Assembly (NCBI RefSeq): GCF_022436485.1
Contig: NZ_JAKUDO010000001.1
Span: 186,001 to 250,000 of the forward strand
Length of the DNA stretch: 64,000 nt
Direction of reading: 5' to 3'
From: Agrococcus sp. ARC_14
GTDB taxonomy: Bacteria > Actinomycetota > Actinomycetes > Actinomycetales > Microbacteriaceae
Below the pieces are notes generated by a model. The model was not told the DNA's origin. It searched no databases and saw only the letters and a list, made by a program, of their open reading frames with translations. Every line of letters begins with the position of its first letter. Within the stretch, counting starts at the first letter, position 1. Position numbers and translations under genes: made by a program. This document shows, in pieces, positions 52,700 through 61,035 of this stretch.

Positions 52700-53263
52700 A
52701 TGATGCTCGACATCCCCGACTTCGTGCCCCACTCGCCGGTCGCGGTCACGACCATCGAGGCGTATGCCGGACTGGTACCGGAGGAGATGGTGGAGCTGTG
52801 GGAGCGGTACGGCTACGGATCCTTCGGCGAGGGCTTCGTGCGCGTCATCGACCCGGGCGCCTACGAGGCGCGCATCGGCAACCTGATGGGCAAGATCATC
52901 GGCGCCGGCCCCGCCGTGCCGATCATGGTGACCGCGCTCGCAGACGTGATCGCCTGGGAGCCGGATCGCGGCGTCACCGGGCTGCTGCTGCGCAAGCACG
53001 CCGCCGTCGGACTGGGCTCCCGGCCGCGCACGCTCGTGCGGCTGACGGCGCAGCATGGCGCACGGCACCTGGCGCGCGCATTCGACTGGGCGCCCTACCC
53101 CGAGGCGCTCGAGCGGCTCGGCGTGCCTGCCTACGACGAGGCGTTCGTGCCGGCAACGCTGCGGTCGGCAGATCGCGAGGCGGGCGCCGCTGCGCTGGCG
53201 CTGCGACCCGCGCTGCCCGCAGTCGAGGCGATGCTCGACCGGCAGGGGCCCATCCTGCACTAA
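52700..53263 (+). CDS. Tdi1-like (GAD-like/DUF1851) putative immunity protein
   Basis: The 187-aa product has the layout of GAD-like/DUF1851 proteins: VPEEMVELWERYGYGSF early, GEGFVRVIDPGAYEA, then PIMVTALADVIAWEPDRG. Known members include the immunity protein Tdi1 of a T6SS NADase-like toxin. Two adjacent ATGs (52700 and 52703) are possible. It lies 15 bp after purB and faces the toxin/immunity genes, with 30 bp to the next stop. As an immunity protein it would neutralise an incoming toxin not encoded here, or it could be a stray one; function is inference. Confidence 0.7.
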   Translation: MMLDIPDFVPHSPVAVTTIEAYAGLVPEEMVELWERYGYGSFGEGFVRVIDPGAYEARIGNLMGKIIGAGPAVPIMVTALADVIAWEPDRGVTGLLLRKHAAVGLGSRPRTLVRLTAQHGARHLARAFDWAPYPEALERLGVPAYDEAFVPATLRSADREAGAAALALRPALPAVEAMLDRQGPILH

Positions 53264-53293
53264 GGCCGGCCGGGCGACGCTCGATCCGCGCGA

Positions 53294-53734
53294 TCAGCGC
53301 GGCTTCGCCATCACGACGATGCGTGAGATCTTCTCGTTGAGGAAGGAGATGTGCAGGTATTGCGTGCCGATACGGTGCTTCACGTATTTCGGAGCGGACT
53401 TCCACGGCACGCCCAGCACACCGAGGACGTCCTCCCTCGTCGCAGTCGAGAGGTCGAGCCCGGCGATCAGGTCGGTCGGGTTCGCGTACGCTTCCCACCA
53501 AGCCTCGTCCTGTGCGTGGATGACGACCCGGTCGAGCACCCCGTTCAGGAACCGCAGCGAGACGCCACCGGGAACACTGTCGATCGAGACCCACGTCTCG
53601 GCCTTGCCTGGCTCTGTGAACGCCTCTCCCTCGCGGAAATCTGCGCGCGTCTGCAGCAGCTGCAGCACCCGATCGTCGCCTCGCGCAGCACCGAGCAGCG
53701 CGAAGAACCGTGCGATCTCCCCGGTGGGTATCAA
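53294..53734 (-). CDS. Immunity-like protein, paralog B
   Basis: The 146-aa product is clearly homologous to the adjacent upstream gene product: shared TGEIA at the N-terminus, LDLSTATREDVLGVLGVP, and a C-terminal LHISFLNEKISRIVV. No recognised family. TTG start (53732-53734) overlaps the neighbour's stop (TTGA), preceded by GGGAAG. Last gene of the minus-strand toxin operon. Tandem duplication and placement suggest an immunity protein with altered specificity. Confidence 0.72.
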   Translation of the reverse strand: MIPTGEIARFFALLGAARGDDRVLQLLQTRADFREGEAFTEPGKAETWVSIDSVPGGVSLRFLNGVLDRVVIHAQDEAWWEAYANPTDLIAGLDLSTATREDVLGVLGVPWKSAPKYVKHRIGTQYLHISFLNEKISRIVVMAKPR

Positions 53735-54177
53735 CGCTTCCCGTCGCTGACCGTCACGGCGCGCACACGGTCGTTCAGGAACGCGACCGTCAGCGTCACG
53801 CCATCGATGACGTACTGCAGCGACGTCCGGCCGCGCTTGGCCGGCGCTCCCAGCTGCTCGACGACTGCCTCCTTGGACGCAGTCGACAGGTCGAGTCCCG
53901 AGATCAGGTGCTCAGCCTCTCCATGCGCATCGAGATGCGCGCTGCCCGCGACCTCGAACGAGGCCTTCGCGAGCGCGCCGTCGCGGAACTGCATGCGCAC
54001 GCCGTCGCTCGCACTCTCGACGACGATCCATGTCGCGCCAGAGTCGGGGTCGAGGAATGGCGCTTGCTCGCGGAAGTGCGGGGAGGCCTGCATCTTGGCG
54101 AGCACTCGTGCGTCGTCCTTGGCAGCGCCGATCAGCTCGGCATACGAGGCGATCTCGCCCGTGAGTTTCGTGGTCAT
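53731..54177 (-). CDS. Immunity-like protein, paralog A
   Basis: The 148-aa product has the same structure as paralog B: TGEIASYAELIGAAKDDARVL at start, LDLSTASKEAVVEQLGAP, LTVAFLNDRVRAVTV at the end. The two differ at most positions between these blocks. It lies 23 bp downstream of the probable cognate immunity gene. No recognised domain. Function inferred from location. Confidence 0.74.
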   Translation of the reverse strand: MTTKLTGEIASYAELIGAAKDDARVLAKMQASPHFREQAPFLDPDSGATWIVVESASDGVRMQFRDGALAKASFEVAGSAHLDAHGEAEHLISGLDLSTASKEAVVEQLGAPAKRGRTSLQYVIDGVTLTVAFLNDRVRAVTVSDGKR

Positions 54178-54200
54178 CAGTGCTCTCTGGTCTCGGCGGT

Positions 54201-54695
54201 TCAGACCGCGTTGCCCTTGGCCCGCTGCTGCTGGAGGAACGCGGCCATGATGTCGCTCTGGAAGGGCGGCTCGTCGGCGGAGGTCGTGAACGCCTCCGTG
54301 ATCTGGAAGCTCTGCAGCAGCGCCAGCGCAGCATCGCTCACCAGCAGATCCACCCGACTCTCCAGCACCAGGTCGGCGCCAGCGTCGCGAGTCCCTGTCG
54401 GCACGAGTCGTTCCCAGACCGCGGGGAACGGGCGCGGCGTCGGAAGCATGTCGAACTGCGCCTCCTTCGTGACGACGACCTCGGCGAACTCGAACCCGGT
54501 CAGGTCGGAAGCGCGAAGCGCCTCGGCGAGCTCGCCCGTCACCAGCCAGAATCCCGAGGTCGTCACGATGTCGTCACCGAGCCAGCCAGCGAACTCGTAG
54601 TGCAGGGGACCGATCAACGCAGGGTCGCGCCGACCGTTGTAATCGATGCCGGGGCCGAGCCCGCCGGCGACTTCGGCTTCAAAGCGGTGGTACAT
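54201..54695 (-). CDS. Probable cognate immunity protein of the nuclease-like toxin
   Basis: The 164-aa soluble, mildly acidic protein has GWLGDDIVTTSGFWLVTGEL and RASDLTGFEFAEVVVTKE, a pattern reminiscent of Imm11/DUF1629-like immunity proteins (low confidence). The ATG follows GATAGGAGCGCG, a strong ribosome site, only 7 bp after the toxin stop. Immediate downstream placement is the standard immunity arrangement. Confidence 0.65.
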   Translation of the reverse strand: MYHRFEAEVAGGLGPGIDYNGRRDPALIGPLHYEFAGWLGDDIVTTSGFWLVTGELAEALRASDLTGFEFAEVVVTKEAQFDMLPTPRPFPAVWERLVPTGTRDAGADLVLESRVDLLVSDAALALLQSFQITEAFTTSADEPPFQSDIMAAFLQQQRAKGNAV

Positions 54696-54702
54696 CGCGC
54701 TC

Positions 54703-55317
54703 CTATCGGATGGGCGGGTCGAACAGGTCGCCCAGCGCGTCGTCGATCAACGTCGCGTAGTCGAGCAGCTGCTCCGGTGTCGGATCGACGCCGAGCCGCT
54801 CGTAGTGATTGTAGAACTGGTTCCACATGCGACGGATCCCGCTCAGGTGCAGGGGTCCGTTGATGTCTCTGGGGATGCCGCGAAGGTTCTCGCTCGAATG
54901 CATCTGGCCAGGCGTGATGTCGATGTCGGGATAGCGGCGCAGGATCTGCTGCTCGACGGCGTGGTGGATGACGTTGTTGGCGGCCGCATCCACGTTGTCC
55001 GGATCGTTCGCGTAGTTGTCGCGGTAGCGCGAGCTGTCGGCGTCGCCGAACTCCGCAGGGTCGCCGCGGTTCACCTCTGGCGCGTCCAGGCCATCCGCGT
55101 TGGGGGTCGAGGGGTCTGGCGCCCGGTGCGGGTCGGGCCGATCTGGACGGCGCTGCTGGTGCGCGAGGATCTCATCGCGGTTGCGCGTCTCCTCGATGAT
55201 CTCCCGCAGACGTCGGCTCTGCAGCTTCGAGCGGTCCCCCATCGAGTCGGCGAAGTCCTTGCCCGCCTTCTCGAGCGCGTCGATCACGTCCTGACCGAGC
55301 TTCCTCATTGTCGCCAT
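54703..55317 (-). CDS. HH-signature nuclease-like toxin (HNH/endonuclease VII-type)
   Basis: The 204-aa product has an N-terminal ~55-residue helix, a Pro/Asp-rich linker (RRPDRPDPHRAPDPSTPNAD) and a C-terminal toxin-like domain. NNVIHHAVEQQILRRYPDI carries an HH-x3-Q motif, followed by LRGIPRDINGPLHLSG and WNQFYNHYER. This is the xHH pattern of HNH/endonuclease VII-fold nucleases found in bacterial polymorphic toxins. No WXG domain is present; the gene starts 6 bp after the stop of a separate trafficking protein. Nuclease activity is prediction only. Confidence 0.7.
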   Translation of the reverse strand: MATMRKLGQDVIDALEKAGKDFADSMGDRSKLQSRRLREIIEETRNRDEILAHQQRRPDRPDPHRAPDPSTPNADGLDAPEVNRGDPAEFGDADSSRYRDNYANDPDNVDAAANNVIHHAVEQQILRRYPDIDITPGQMHSSENLRGIPRDINGPLHLSGIRRMWNQFYNHYERLGVDPTPEQLLDYATLIDDALGDLFDPPIR

Positions 55318-55323
55318 GGTCGC

Positions 55324-56043
55324 CTACCCCTGGATGATCTGCAGCGAAGTGATCTGGGAGATGTACTCGGAGCCGACCTTCTCCTGGTCGCCGCCGGTCG
55401 AGTCGATGTCGCCCGCGGCCTGCTCGAGCGCGGCGAAGTCGGCCTGGAACTCGCTGACCTCGCCGATTGCGCCCTTCACCATCGGTGCATCGGAGATCGC
55501 ACCGATGAGCGCCAGCGCCCCCTCGGTGAGGGGCTCGATGAGCATGGAGAGGATCTGGCCGACCAGCGCGTCGATGGCGATGTTGGTCGCGATCTTGAGC
55601 GCTGCCTTGCGCGCCGCGATGATCGCGACGTTGGCCGCAGCGCTGAGGCCGAACGTGAAGGCCGCAGTGGCGATGGCGGCCGCGATCTGCGCCGCTGTGA
55701 TCACCAGCTCTGCGATGACCTTGACCTTGAGCGCGAGCACGGCGTCGGCGAGGATGTCGATGCCGGTCGCCGCCGGGTCGAGCAGGTCGACGAGCTGCTG
55801 CATGTGCTGCTCGCGCGTCTCGTTCCACGCTTCCGTGTAGTTCTTCGCCGCGCCGGCCTTGAAGGCTGCAGGCACATCGTCGTTGATGCGCGAGCTCGCT
55901 TCCTCCATCGTGCCGATCAGATCTTCGCGGAACGTGCGCGTGATCTCCGCGGCGCGATGGATCTCGTCCTCGTCGAGCGGAGGCCACTCGTAGTCGAGCA
56001 TCTCGAGCACCCAGACGAGCTCTCCCGGGATTGTCAGTGCCAA
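55324..56043 (-). CDS. CpnT-N/WXG100-like T7SS trafficking protein
   Basis: The product has 239 aa. LTIPGELVWVLEMLDYEWPP at the N-terminus is the signature opening of the WXG100-like N-terminal domain of large actinobacterial T7SS toxins. An Ala-rich hydrophobic core at ~115-180 and a helical tail (EFQADFAALEQAAG) follow, but no toxin domain. TTG at 56041-56043 was chosen: it has AGAGGTGG at 6 nt and starts the conserved motif. First gene of the toxin operon, 58 nt downstream of palindrome copy 3. Confidence 0.82.
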   Translation of the reverse strand: MALTIPGELVWVLEMLDYEWPPLDEDEIHRAAEITRTFREDLIGTMEEASSRINDDVPAAFKAGAAKNYTEAWNETREQHMQQLVDLLDPAATGIDILADAVLALKVKVIAELVITAAQIAAAIATAAFTFGLSAAANVAIIAARKAALKIATNIAIDALVGQILSMLIEPLTEGALALIGAISDAPMVKGAIGEVSEFQADFAALEQAAGDIDSTGGDQEKVGSEYISQITSLQIIQG

Positions 56044-56101
56044 GACACACCACCTCTCATCAATCCTGCAATGCAAGTGAAGCGCCTCGCTGCCGAAGGT
56101 G

Positions 56102-56119
56102 CGATGGGGAGAACTGCCC
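56102..56119 (-). promoter_or_regulatory. Palindromic operator-like motif, copy 3 (toxin operon)
   Basis: CGATGGGGAGAACTGCCC is identical over 18 nt to the copy at 2451 and differs from the perfect palindrome at 3151 only in the right arm. It lies in the divergent gap between the toxin operon and an Imm33-like gene. Confidence 0.65.
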
Positions 56120-56162
56120 AGCATGGCCGCGACCGCGCATCCGCCTCGCTCGGCGGCCCGGG

Positions 56163-56168
56163 TACGGT
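56163..56168 (+). promoter_or_regulatory. -10 hexamer TACGGT of Imm33-like gene
   Basis: TACGGT lies 6 nt before the GTG at 56175, about 45 nt from palindrome copy 3, so both directions could respond to it. Confidence 0.5.
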
Positions 56169-56174
56169 GCATGT

Positions 56175-56807
56175 GTGACGCCGACCACCACGACCACCAC
56201 CATCTCCGTCGACGGGCGCTCGCTCTCCGCGAGCGCCGTCCCAGACCTGCAGGGCGCGATCGACGCGCTGCTCGCCCGGTTCGCTGACATCCGCGGCCAG
56301 TGGAGCGACGGGCTGTTCGTCTGGTCGACCTGGAGCCCGATCGTCATGACCGAGCAGACGGATGGGTTCGTGCTCGAGACGCCGGACTACGCAGGCGATG
56401 CCTTCAACGACCGGACCACCGACCTGAGCCTCGCGCTCCAGGCGAGCGACGGCGTCGTGCGCGTGCTGAATGCCGCGAACCGCATGCCGCAGGACGTGCG
56501 CTTCAACCAGACGGTCGAGGCAGTCAAGGGCTGGGAGCAGCACGACCGGCTCATCATGACCCGCTCCCCCGGGCGGGACGATCGCGACTCCGGCTGGTTC
56601 ATCGATCTGCTCGGCGTGGAGCGGAGCGAGCCCTGGACGCTCGACGACGTCGTCGTCGTGCCCCTCTGGCAGGTGGCCATGGCGCGGCCTGCTGCCGCGC
56701 GCGTCCTGGCGCTGCCGCTCGGCATCAAGGCGGCGATCACGGGCGACGCGGTCGAGATGCTCGTGGATGAGCAGACGCAGGCCGTGCTCGCCGAGCGCCC
56801 GCTCTAG
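56175..56807 (+). CDS. Imm33-like (DUF2185-type) hypothetical protein
   Basis: The product has 210 aa. Its C-terminal third has RDDRDSGWFIDLLG and VPLWQVAMARPAAARVLALP, resembling DUF2185/Imm33 (E-x-D-S-G-W then a proline-preceded loop). The N-terminal two thirds, beginning with a run of threonines, are of unknown type. GTG start is set by TACGGT at 6 nt. It is divergent from the toxin operon and shares its control region. Assignment as immunity is tentative. Confidence 0.6.
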   Translation: MTPTTTTTTISVDGRSLSASAVPDLQGAIDALLARFADIRGQWSDGLFVWSTWSPIVMTEQTDGFVLETPDYAGDAFNDRTTDLSLALQASDGVVRVLNAANRMPQDVRFNQTVEAVKGWEQHDRLIMTRSPGRDDRDSGWFIDLLGVERSEPWTLDDVVVVPLWQVAMARPAAARVLALPLGIKAAITGDAVEMLVDEQTQAVLAERPL

Positions 56808-56836
56808 CACCTGCGGGTCGCGCTCCGCAGAGAGCG

Positions 56837-56874
56837 ACGCGGCCCGCGCCGGTCGGAACCAGCGCGGGCCGCGT
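56837..56874. terminator. Long hairpin between convergent genes
   Basis: ACGCGGCCCGCGC and its complement (13-bp perfect stem, 12-nt loop) fill the 136-bp gap between the Imm33-like gene stop (56807) and the katA stop (56944). It is a strong bidirectional terminator candidate. Confidence 0.7.
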
Positions 56875-56943
56875 GCAGACGCATCCGTCGACACCCCTGA
56901 GGATGCCGAGAGCGTCAGGCGGGCCGTGTGCCCGCCACCGCGA

Positions 56944-58449
56944 TCACGTCGTGCCGACGGGCGCGGGCTCGGGCTCTCCGGCGAGGCGCGTGCGCGGCTC
57001 CGTGATGGGCGTCAGGCCGGCCTCGACGCGCGCGCCGAGCTCGGCGTCCACGTTCTTCCAGTACTGGATGGCGCGCTCGCGGATCGCGGGCACGCGCGTG
57101 CCGCCGACGTGGCCGGTGATGTTCGCCACCAGGCGGGCGCGCTCCTCGTCCGTCAGCACCTCGCGGTAGAGCGTGCCTGGCTGGCCGAAGTCGTCGTCCT
57201 CGGGGTGGAGCGTGTGCGCGACACGCACGAGCTCGCCGTCGGAGACCCAGCCCGCGTCGTCACCGGCCGCAGCCGCATCCGCCGCCGGCCCGCCGAAGGA
57301 GTTCGGCGCGTAGACCGGCTGGTCCGCCGCGCGGAAGCCGTGCCGCATCTGGCCCTCCTTGTCGTAGGAGTGCACCTCGGCCTTCGAGCGGTTGACGGGC
57401 AGCTCTGCGTGGTTGACGCCCACGCGGTAGCGGTGCGCGTCGGCGTAGCTGAAGATGCGCGCCTGCAGCATCTTGTCGGGGCTGCCGGTGATGCCGGGCA
57501 CGAAGTGCGCGGGGCTGAACGCCGCCTGCTCGATCTGCGCGAAGTAGTTCTCGGGGTTGCGGTTCAGCGTCATCTGGCCGACCTCGATGAGCGGGTAGTC
57601 GGCGTGCGGCCACACCTTCGTCAGGTCGAAGGGGTTGAAGCGGTAGGTCTTCGCATCCTCGTAGGGCATCACCTGCACGTGCAGCGTCCAGCTCGGGTGG
57701 TCGCCGCGCTCGATGGCGGTGAAGAGGTCGCGGATGTGGTGGTCGGCATCCGAGCCCGCGAGCTCGTCGGCCTCGGCCTGGGGCAGGAAGTCGTTGCCCT
57801 GGTTCGACTTGAAGTGGTACTTCACCCAGAAGCGCTCGCCCGCGGCGTTGATCCACTGGTAGGTGTGCGAGCCGAAGCCGTCCATCTGGCGCCACGACTT
57901 CGGCAGCCCGCGGTCGCCCATCAGCCAGGTCACCTGGTGGGCCGACTCGGGCGAGAGGGTCCAGAAATCCCACTGCATGTCGTTGTCGCGCAGGTGGCTG
58001 CCCGGGAGGCGCTTCTGCGAGTGGATGAAGTCGGGGAACTTGATGCCGTCGCGGATGAAGAACACGGGCGTGTTGTTGCCCACCAGGTCGTAGTTGCCCT
58101 CGCTGGTGTAGAACTTCAGCGCGAAGCCGCGCGGGTCGCGCCAGGTGTCGGGGCTGCCCTGCTCGCCGGCGACGGTCGAGAAGCGCGCGAGCATCTCGGT
58201 CTCGACGCCCGGCTGGAAGAGCGCGGCCCGCGTGTACTGCGAGACGTCGTGCGTGGTGACGAAGGAGCCGAACGCGCCGCCGCCCTTGGCGTGCACGACG
58301 CGCTCCGGCACGCGCTCGCGGTTGAAGTGCGCGAGCTTCTCGACCAGGTAGTGGTCGGTCAGCGCGATGGCGCCCTCGGCGCCGACGCTCTGCGAGTGCT
58401 CGTCGCTCGCGATCGGGGTGCCGACGCTGTTCGTGGTGGGTGTCGTCAT
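56944..58449 (-). CDS. katA: Heme catalase, small-subunit clade
   Basis: The product has 501 aa. The catalytic His is in [14 protein letters not shown] (H53), the Asn in the distal [19 protein letters not shown] and the proximal Tyr in the [12 protein letters not shown] motif. Small-subunit (about 500 aa) type. It disproportionates H2O2. It lies 25 bp downstream of a Fur-type regulator gene on the same strand, likely a single operon with that repressor. ATG has GGAG in front. Confidence 0.95.
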   Translation of the reverse strand: MTTPTTNSVGTPIASDEHSQSVGAEGAIALTDHYLVEKLAHFNRERVPERVVHAKGGGAFGSFVTTHDVSQYTRAALFQPGVETEMLARFSTVAGEQGSPDTWRDPRGFALKFYTSEGNYDLVGNNTPVFFIRDGIKFPDFIHSQKRLPGSHLRDNDMQWDFWTLSPESAHQVTWLMGDRGLPKSWRQMDGFGSHTYQWINAAGERFWVKYHFKSNQGNDFLPQAEADELAGSDADHHIRDLFTAIERGDHPSWTLHVQVMPYEDAKTYRFNPFDLTKVWPHADYPLIEVGQMTLNRNPENYFAQIEQAAFSPAHFVPGITGSPDKMLQARIFSYADAHRYRVGVNHAELPVNRSKAEVHSYDKEGQMRHGFRAADQPVYAPNSFGGPAADAAAAGDDAGWVSDGELVRVAHTLHPEDDDFGQPGTLYREVLTDEERARLVANITGHVGGTRVPAIRERAIQYWKNVDAELGARVEAGLTPITEPRTRLAGEPEPAPVGTT

Positions 58450-58474
58450 GTCTCGCTCCGTTTCGTGTCGTGTC

Positions 58475-58897
58475 TCAGGTGGCGGTCTGTGCGCAGTCGG
58501 CGCAGATGCCGACGAAGGTGACCTCTGCCGTCCGCACCGTGAAGCCCGGAGGGGCATCGGCGTGCAGGCAGGGGGCCTCGCCCACGACGCAGTCGACATC
58601 CTCGACCTTGCCGCAGCGCGCGCAGACCGCGTGGTGGTGGTTGTCGTCGATGCGCCGCTCGTAGCGCGCAGCAGAGCGCTCGGGCTCGAACCGGCGCACG
58701 AGGCCGGCGGCCGCGAGGTCGCCGAGCACGTTGTGGACCGACTGCACGCTCGTGTCGTTGCCGGCCGCGACGAGCGCGCGGTGCACGCTCTCGGCGTCGG
58801 CGTGCGGCAGTCGTTCGAGCTGGTCGAGCACCGCGAGGCGGCCCTGCGTCACACGCAGCCCGTGCTCGCGCAGCAGCTCGGTGTCGCGCTCGGTCAT
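58475..58897 (-). CDS. Fur-family peroxide/iron regulator upstream of catalase
   Basis: The 140-aa product has a winged-helix N-terminus ([20 protein letters not shown]), the metal-binding [13 protein letters not shown] motif and a C-terminal CADC pair. It is a distinct paralog of the Zur encoded at 34368-34778. Genes of this type next to katA or katG encode FurA/PerR-like peroxide-sensing repressors; that role is inferred from the pairing. ATG lies 6 nt from a TACGGT hexamer (minus, 58904-58909). Confidence 0.88.
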   Translation of the reverse strand: MTERDTELLREHGLRVTQGRLAVLDQLERLPHADAESVHRALVAAGNDTSVQSVHNVLGDLAAAGLVRRFEPERSAARYERRIDDNHHHAVCARCGKVEDVDCVVGEAPCLHADAPPGFTVRTAEVTFVGICADCAQTAT

Positions 58898-58903
58898 GCC
58901 CTC

Positions 58904-58909
58904 ACCGTA
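58904..58909 (-). promoter_or_regulatory. -10 hexamer TACGGT of fur-katA operon
   Basis: The minus-strand TACGGT lies 6 nt from the ATG at 58897. AT-rich sequence further upstream (58910-58935) may hold the Fur-type operator. Confidence 0.55.
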
Positions 58910-58977
58910 TCGCTTATCGTGAATGAATCAAAAGACCACGCTCGCGCGGCGCGGCGTCGCGATCGACCGCACGCACC

Positions 58978-59727
58978 TCATCCGATCACGACCCCGAGCT
59001 GCTCGAAGAGCGCGAGCCGGGACGCCGCGTCGCGCAGCAGCAGGAACCCGACGATGCCGACGATCCAGGCCGTGTTCTCCGCACCGTTGAGCTGCATCCA
59101 CCGGGCGAGCCGCTGCAGCGCAGGCTCGACGGCGCCTCGCAGCAGCGCACGGCCGAGCAGCAGCACGAGCGCGGGCGCGATCATCACGGCGCAGTAGCCG
59201 GCCAGCACCGCGAGCAGCTGCGGCAGCGGCAGCGCGGCGGTCGTCAGCATGCCGATCGCGGCGAGGTAGGGCAGCATCGTCGCGAGCTCCAGCACGCCCG
59301 CGCCCACCGCGACGCCGACGAGCGCGACAGCGCCGCCATCGCCCATCGCCGCGTCGCGCCAGCGGGCCAGCCTGCCCGCCGGGCGGTTCAGGATCGCCTC
59401 CGCCTCCGGCGTGCCCGGCTTCGGCGCGCTCTTGCCGAACACCAGCGCGCCGGCCAGCAGCGCGACGCCGAGCAGCAGCTGCAGCCAGGTCACCGGGCTG
59501 CTGTCGCCGATCGACTCGAGGCCATCGGCGATCCACCCGGCGCCGCTCGCGACCGCGACGCCCACCGCGAAGTAGAAGCCGGCGATGGTCAGCAGGTACA
59601 GCGTGACGCGGCCGTAGCGCACCCCGCCCGGCGCCAGCAGGAAGAAGACCGGCACGAGCAGCGTGCCGATGCTCAGGCTGTCGATCAGCGCCAGCACGAC
59701 CAGCGGGAGCAGCGTCTCAAGATCCAT
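58978..59727 (-). CDS. GAP/SfLAP-like multi-pass membrane protein
   Basis: The 249-aa protein has six hydrophobic segments and the LysE-like opening LVVLALIDSLSIGTLLVPVFFLL, then GAGVLELATMLPYLAAIG, typical of the SfLAP/GAP family (relatives of the mycobacterial Sap protein needed for sulfolipid and glycopeptidolipid export). The substrate is unknown. ATG has GAGGCT 6 nt upstream. Divergent from a sensor-kinase gene. Confidence 0.82.
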   Translation of the reverse strand: MDLETLLPLVVLALIDSLSIGTLLVPVFFLLAPGGVRYGRVTLYLLTIAGFYFAVGVAVASGAGWIADGLESIGDSSPVTWLQLLLGVALLAGALVFGKSAPKPGTPEAEAILNRPAGRLARWRDAAMGDGGAVALVGVAVGAGVLELATMLPYLAAIGMLTTAALPLPQLLAVLAGYCAVMIAPALVLLLGRALLRGAVEPALQRLARWMQLNGAENTAWIVGIVGFLLLRDAASRLALFEQLGVVIG

Positions 59728-59832
59728 GCTTCGAGCCTCGCGAGCGGCGCGCTCGCGCGCATCGGCCGAACGAGGTGTCTCGGCGAATGCGTCGTACCTC
59801 CTTCGGGTGACGCGGCAGTCGGGCAGTCGTGC

Positions 59833-59838
59833 TGGAAT
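59833..59838 (+). promoter_or_regulatory. -10 hexamer TGGAAT of sensor kinase gene
   Basis: TGGAAT lies 6 nt before the ATG at 59845. Confidence 0.5.
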
Positions 59839-59844
59839 GAGTGC

Positions 59845-61035
59845 ATGCCTCGCCTGCTGGAGCTCGTGCCGGCGCGCATCCGCGCGTGGGCCGTGCCTCT
59901 CAACTCGGCGGTCCTGCTGGCGGTCGGGCTGCTGCTGCTCGCGCTCGACGTGCCGATCATCGGGCAGCCGCTCGTGCAGCCGGGGCTCGGCATCTGGCCG
60001 CAGGTCGCGCTGCTGCTGCTCGGCTGCCTGACGCTGCTGGCCAAGCGCCGCATGCCGCTCACCGTGCTCGCCGCGGCCACCATGCTGTTCGCCGTCGATC
60101 TCGCGCTCGGCGGTGGCCTCGGCATGCTGCTGGTGCTCGTCGACGCGATCTACAGCGCCGCCATGCACGCGAGCGATCGCGGCCGTCGGGCCCTGCTGGT
60201 GATCGTCGCCACGCTGGTGGTCGGAGGCACCGCCGTGGTGCTCGTGCTCACCGGCGACCCCAGGGTGACGGCGTTGACGGCGATCCAGCTGGTCGCCATC
60301 ATCGTCACGCCCTACTGGTGGGGCCTCGCGGTGCAGCGCGAGCGCGCCCGCGCGGCGCTCGAGGCGCAGCGCGCCGACGACCTCGAACGGCTCGCCGCCC
60401 TGGCGCAGCAGGAGGTCGTGCAGGCGGAGCGCGGCCGCATGGCCCGCGACCTGCACGATGCCATCGCGAGCGAGCTCTCCGCCATCGCCATCCACACCGA
60501 GGCGGCACTCGCCGCTCCCGCACCGCCGCGCTCCTCGCTCGAGACCATCCGCACCGCGAGCATCCGCAGCCTCGAGCAGATGCGCTCGATGATCCTGGTG
60601 CTGCGCTCCGGCGGCGAGGCCCCTGCCGCACCCGACCGCCTGAGCGGAGCCGCCGGCATCCTCGACCGTGCTCGGGCGCGCGGGCTTGAGGTCGAGCTCG
60701 TCGGTGAGGCGCCCGCGCTGCCGGTCGCGATCGACCAGGCCGCCGGGCGCATCCTGCAGGAGTCGCTCACCAACGCCATGAAGCACGCGCCCGGCGCCAG
60801 CGCGGTCGTGCGCGTCAGCGCCGATGCCGCGCCCGACACCGCGACCGCCGGCATGCTCCTGCTGCGGGTCGAGTCGGCGATGGATGCGTCGACGCCGCGC
60901 GCGGCACCGCCCTCGGCGGGGCTCGGGGTGCGGATGATGCGCGAACGCGCGCTCGCGCTCGGCGGCGAGCTCACCGCGGGACCGGAAGGAGACGCGCGAT
61001 GGACCGTGCAGGCGACGCTGCCGCTGCAGGGATGA
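59845..61035 (+). CDS. Two-component sensor histidine kinase (NarL-partner type)
   Basis: The product has 396 aa. Four to six N-terminal transmembrane segments (to about residue 160) are followed by the HisKA_3 box GRMARDLHDAIASELSAIAIH with the phospho-His, and a truncated HATPase with LQESLTNAMKHAPGAS and a GLGVRMMRERALALGG G-box. This is the DesK/LiaS-type layout. It lies immediately upstream of a LuxR-type response regulator with coding overlap. Confidence 0.92.
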   Translation: MPRLLELVPARIRAWAVPLNSAVLLAVGLLLLALDVPIIGQPLVQPGLGIWPQVALLLLGCLTLLAKRRMPLTVLAAATMLFAVDLALGGGLGMLLVLVDAIYSAAMHASDRGRRALLVIVATLVVGGTAVVLVLTGDPRVTALTAIQLVAIIVTPYWWGLAVQRERARAALEAQRADDLERLAALAQQEVVQAERGRMARDLHDAIASELSAIAIHTEAALAAPAPPRSSLETIRTASIRSLEQMRSMILVLRSGGEAPAAPDRLSGAAGILDRARARGLEVELVGEAPALPVAIDQAAGRILQESLTNAMKHAPGASAVVRVSADAAPDTATAGMLLLRVESAMDASTPRAAPPSAGLGVRMMRERALALGGELTAGPEGDARWTVQATLPLQG

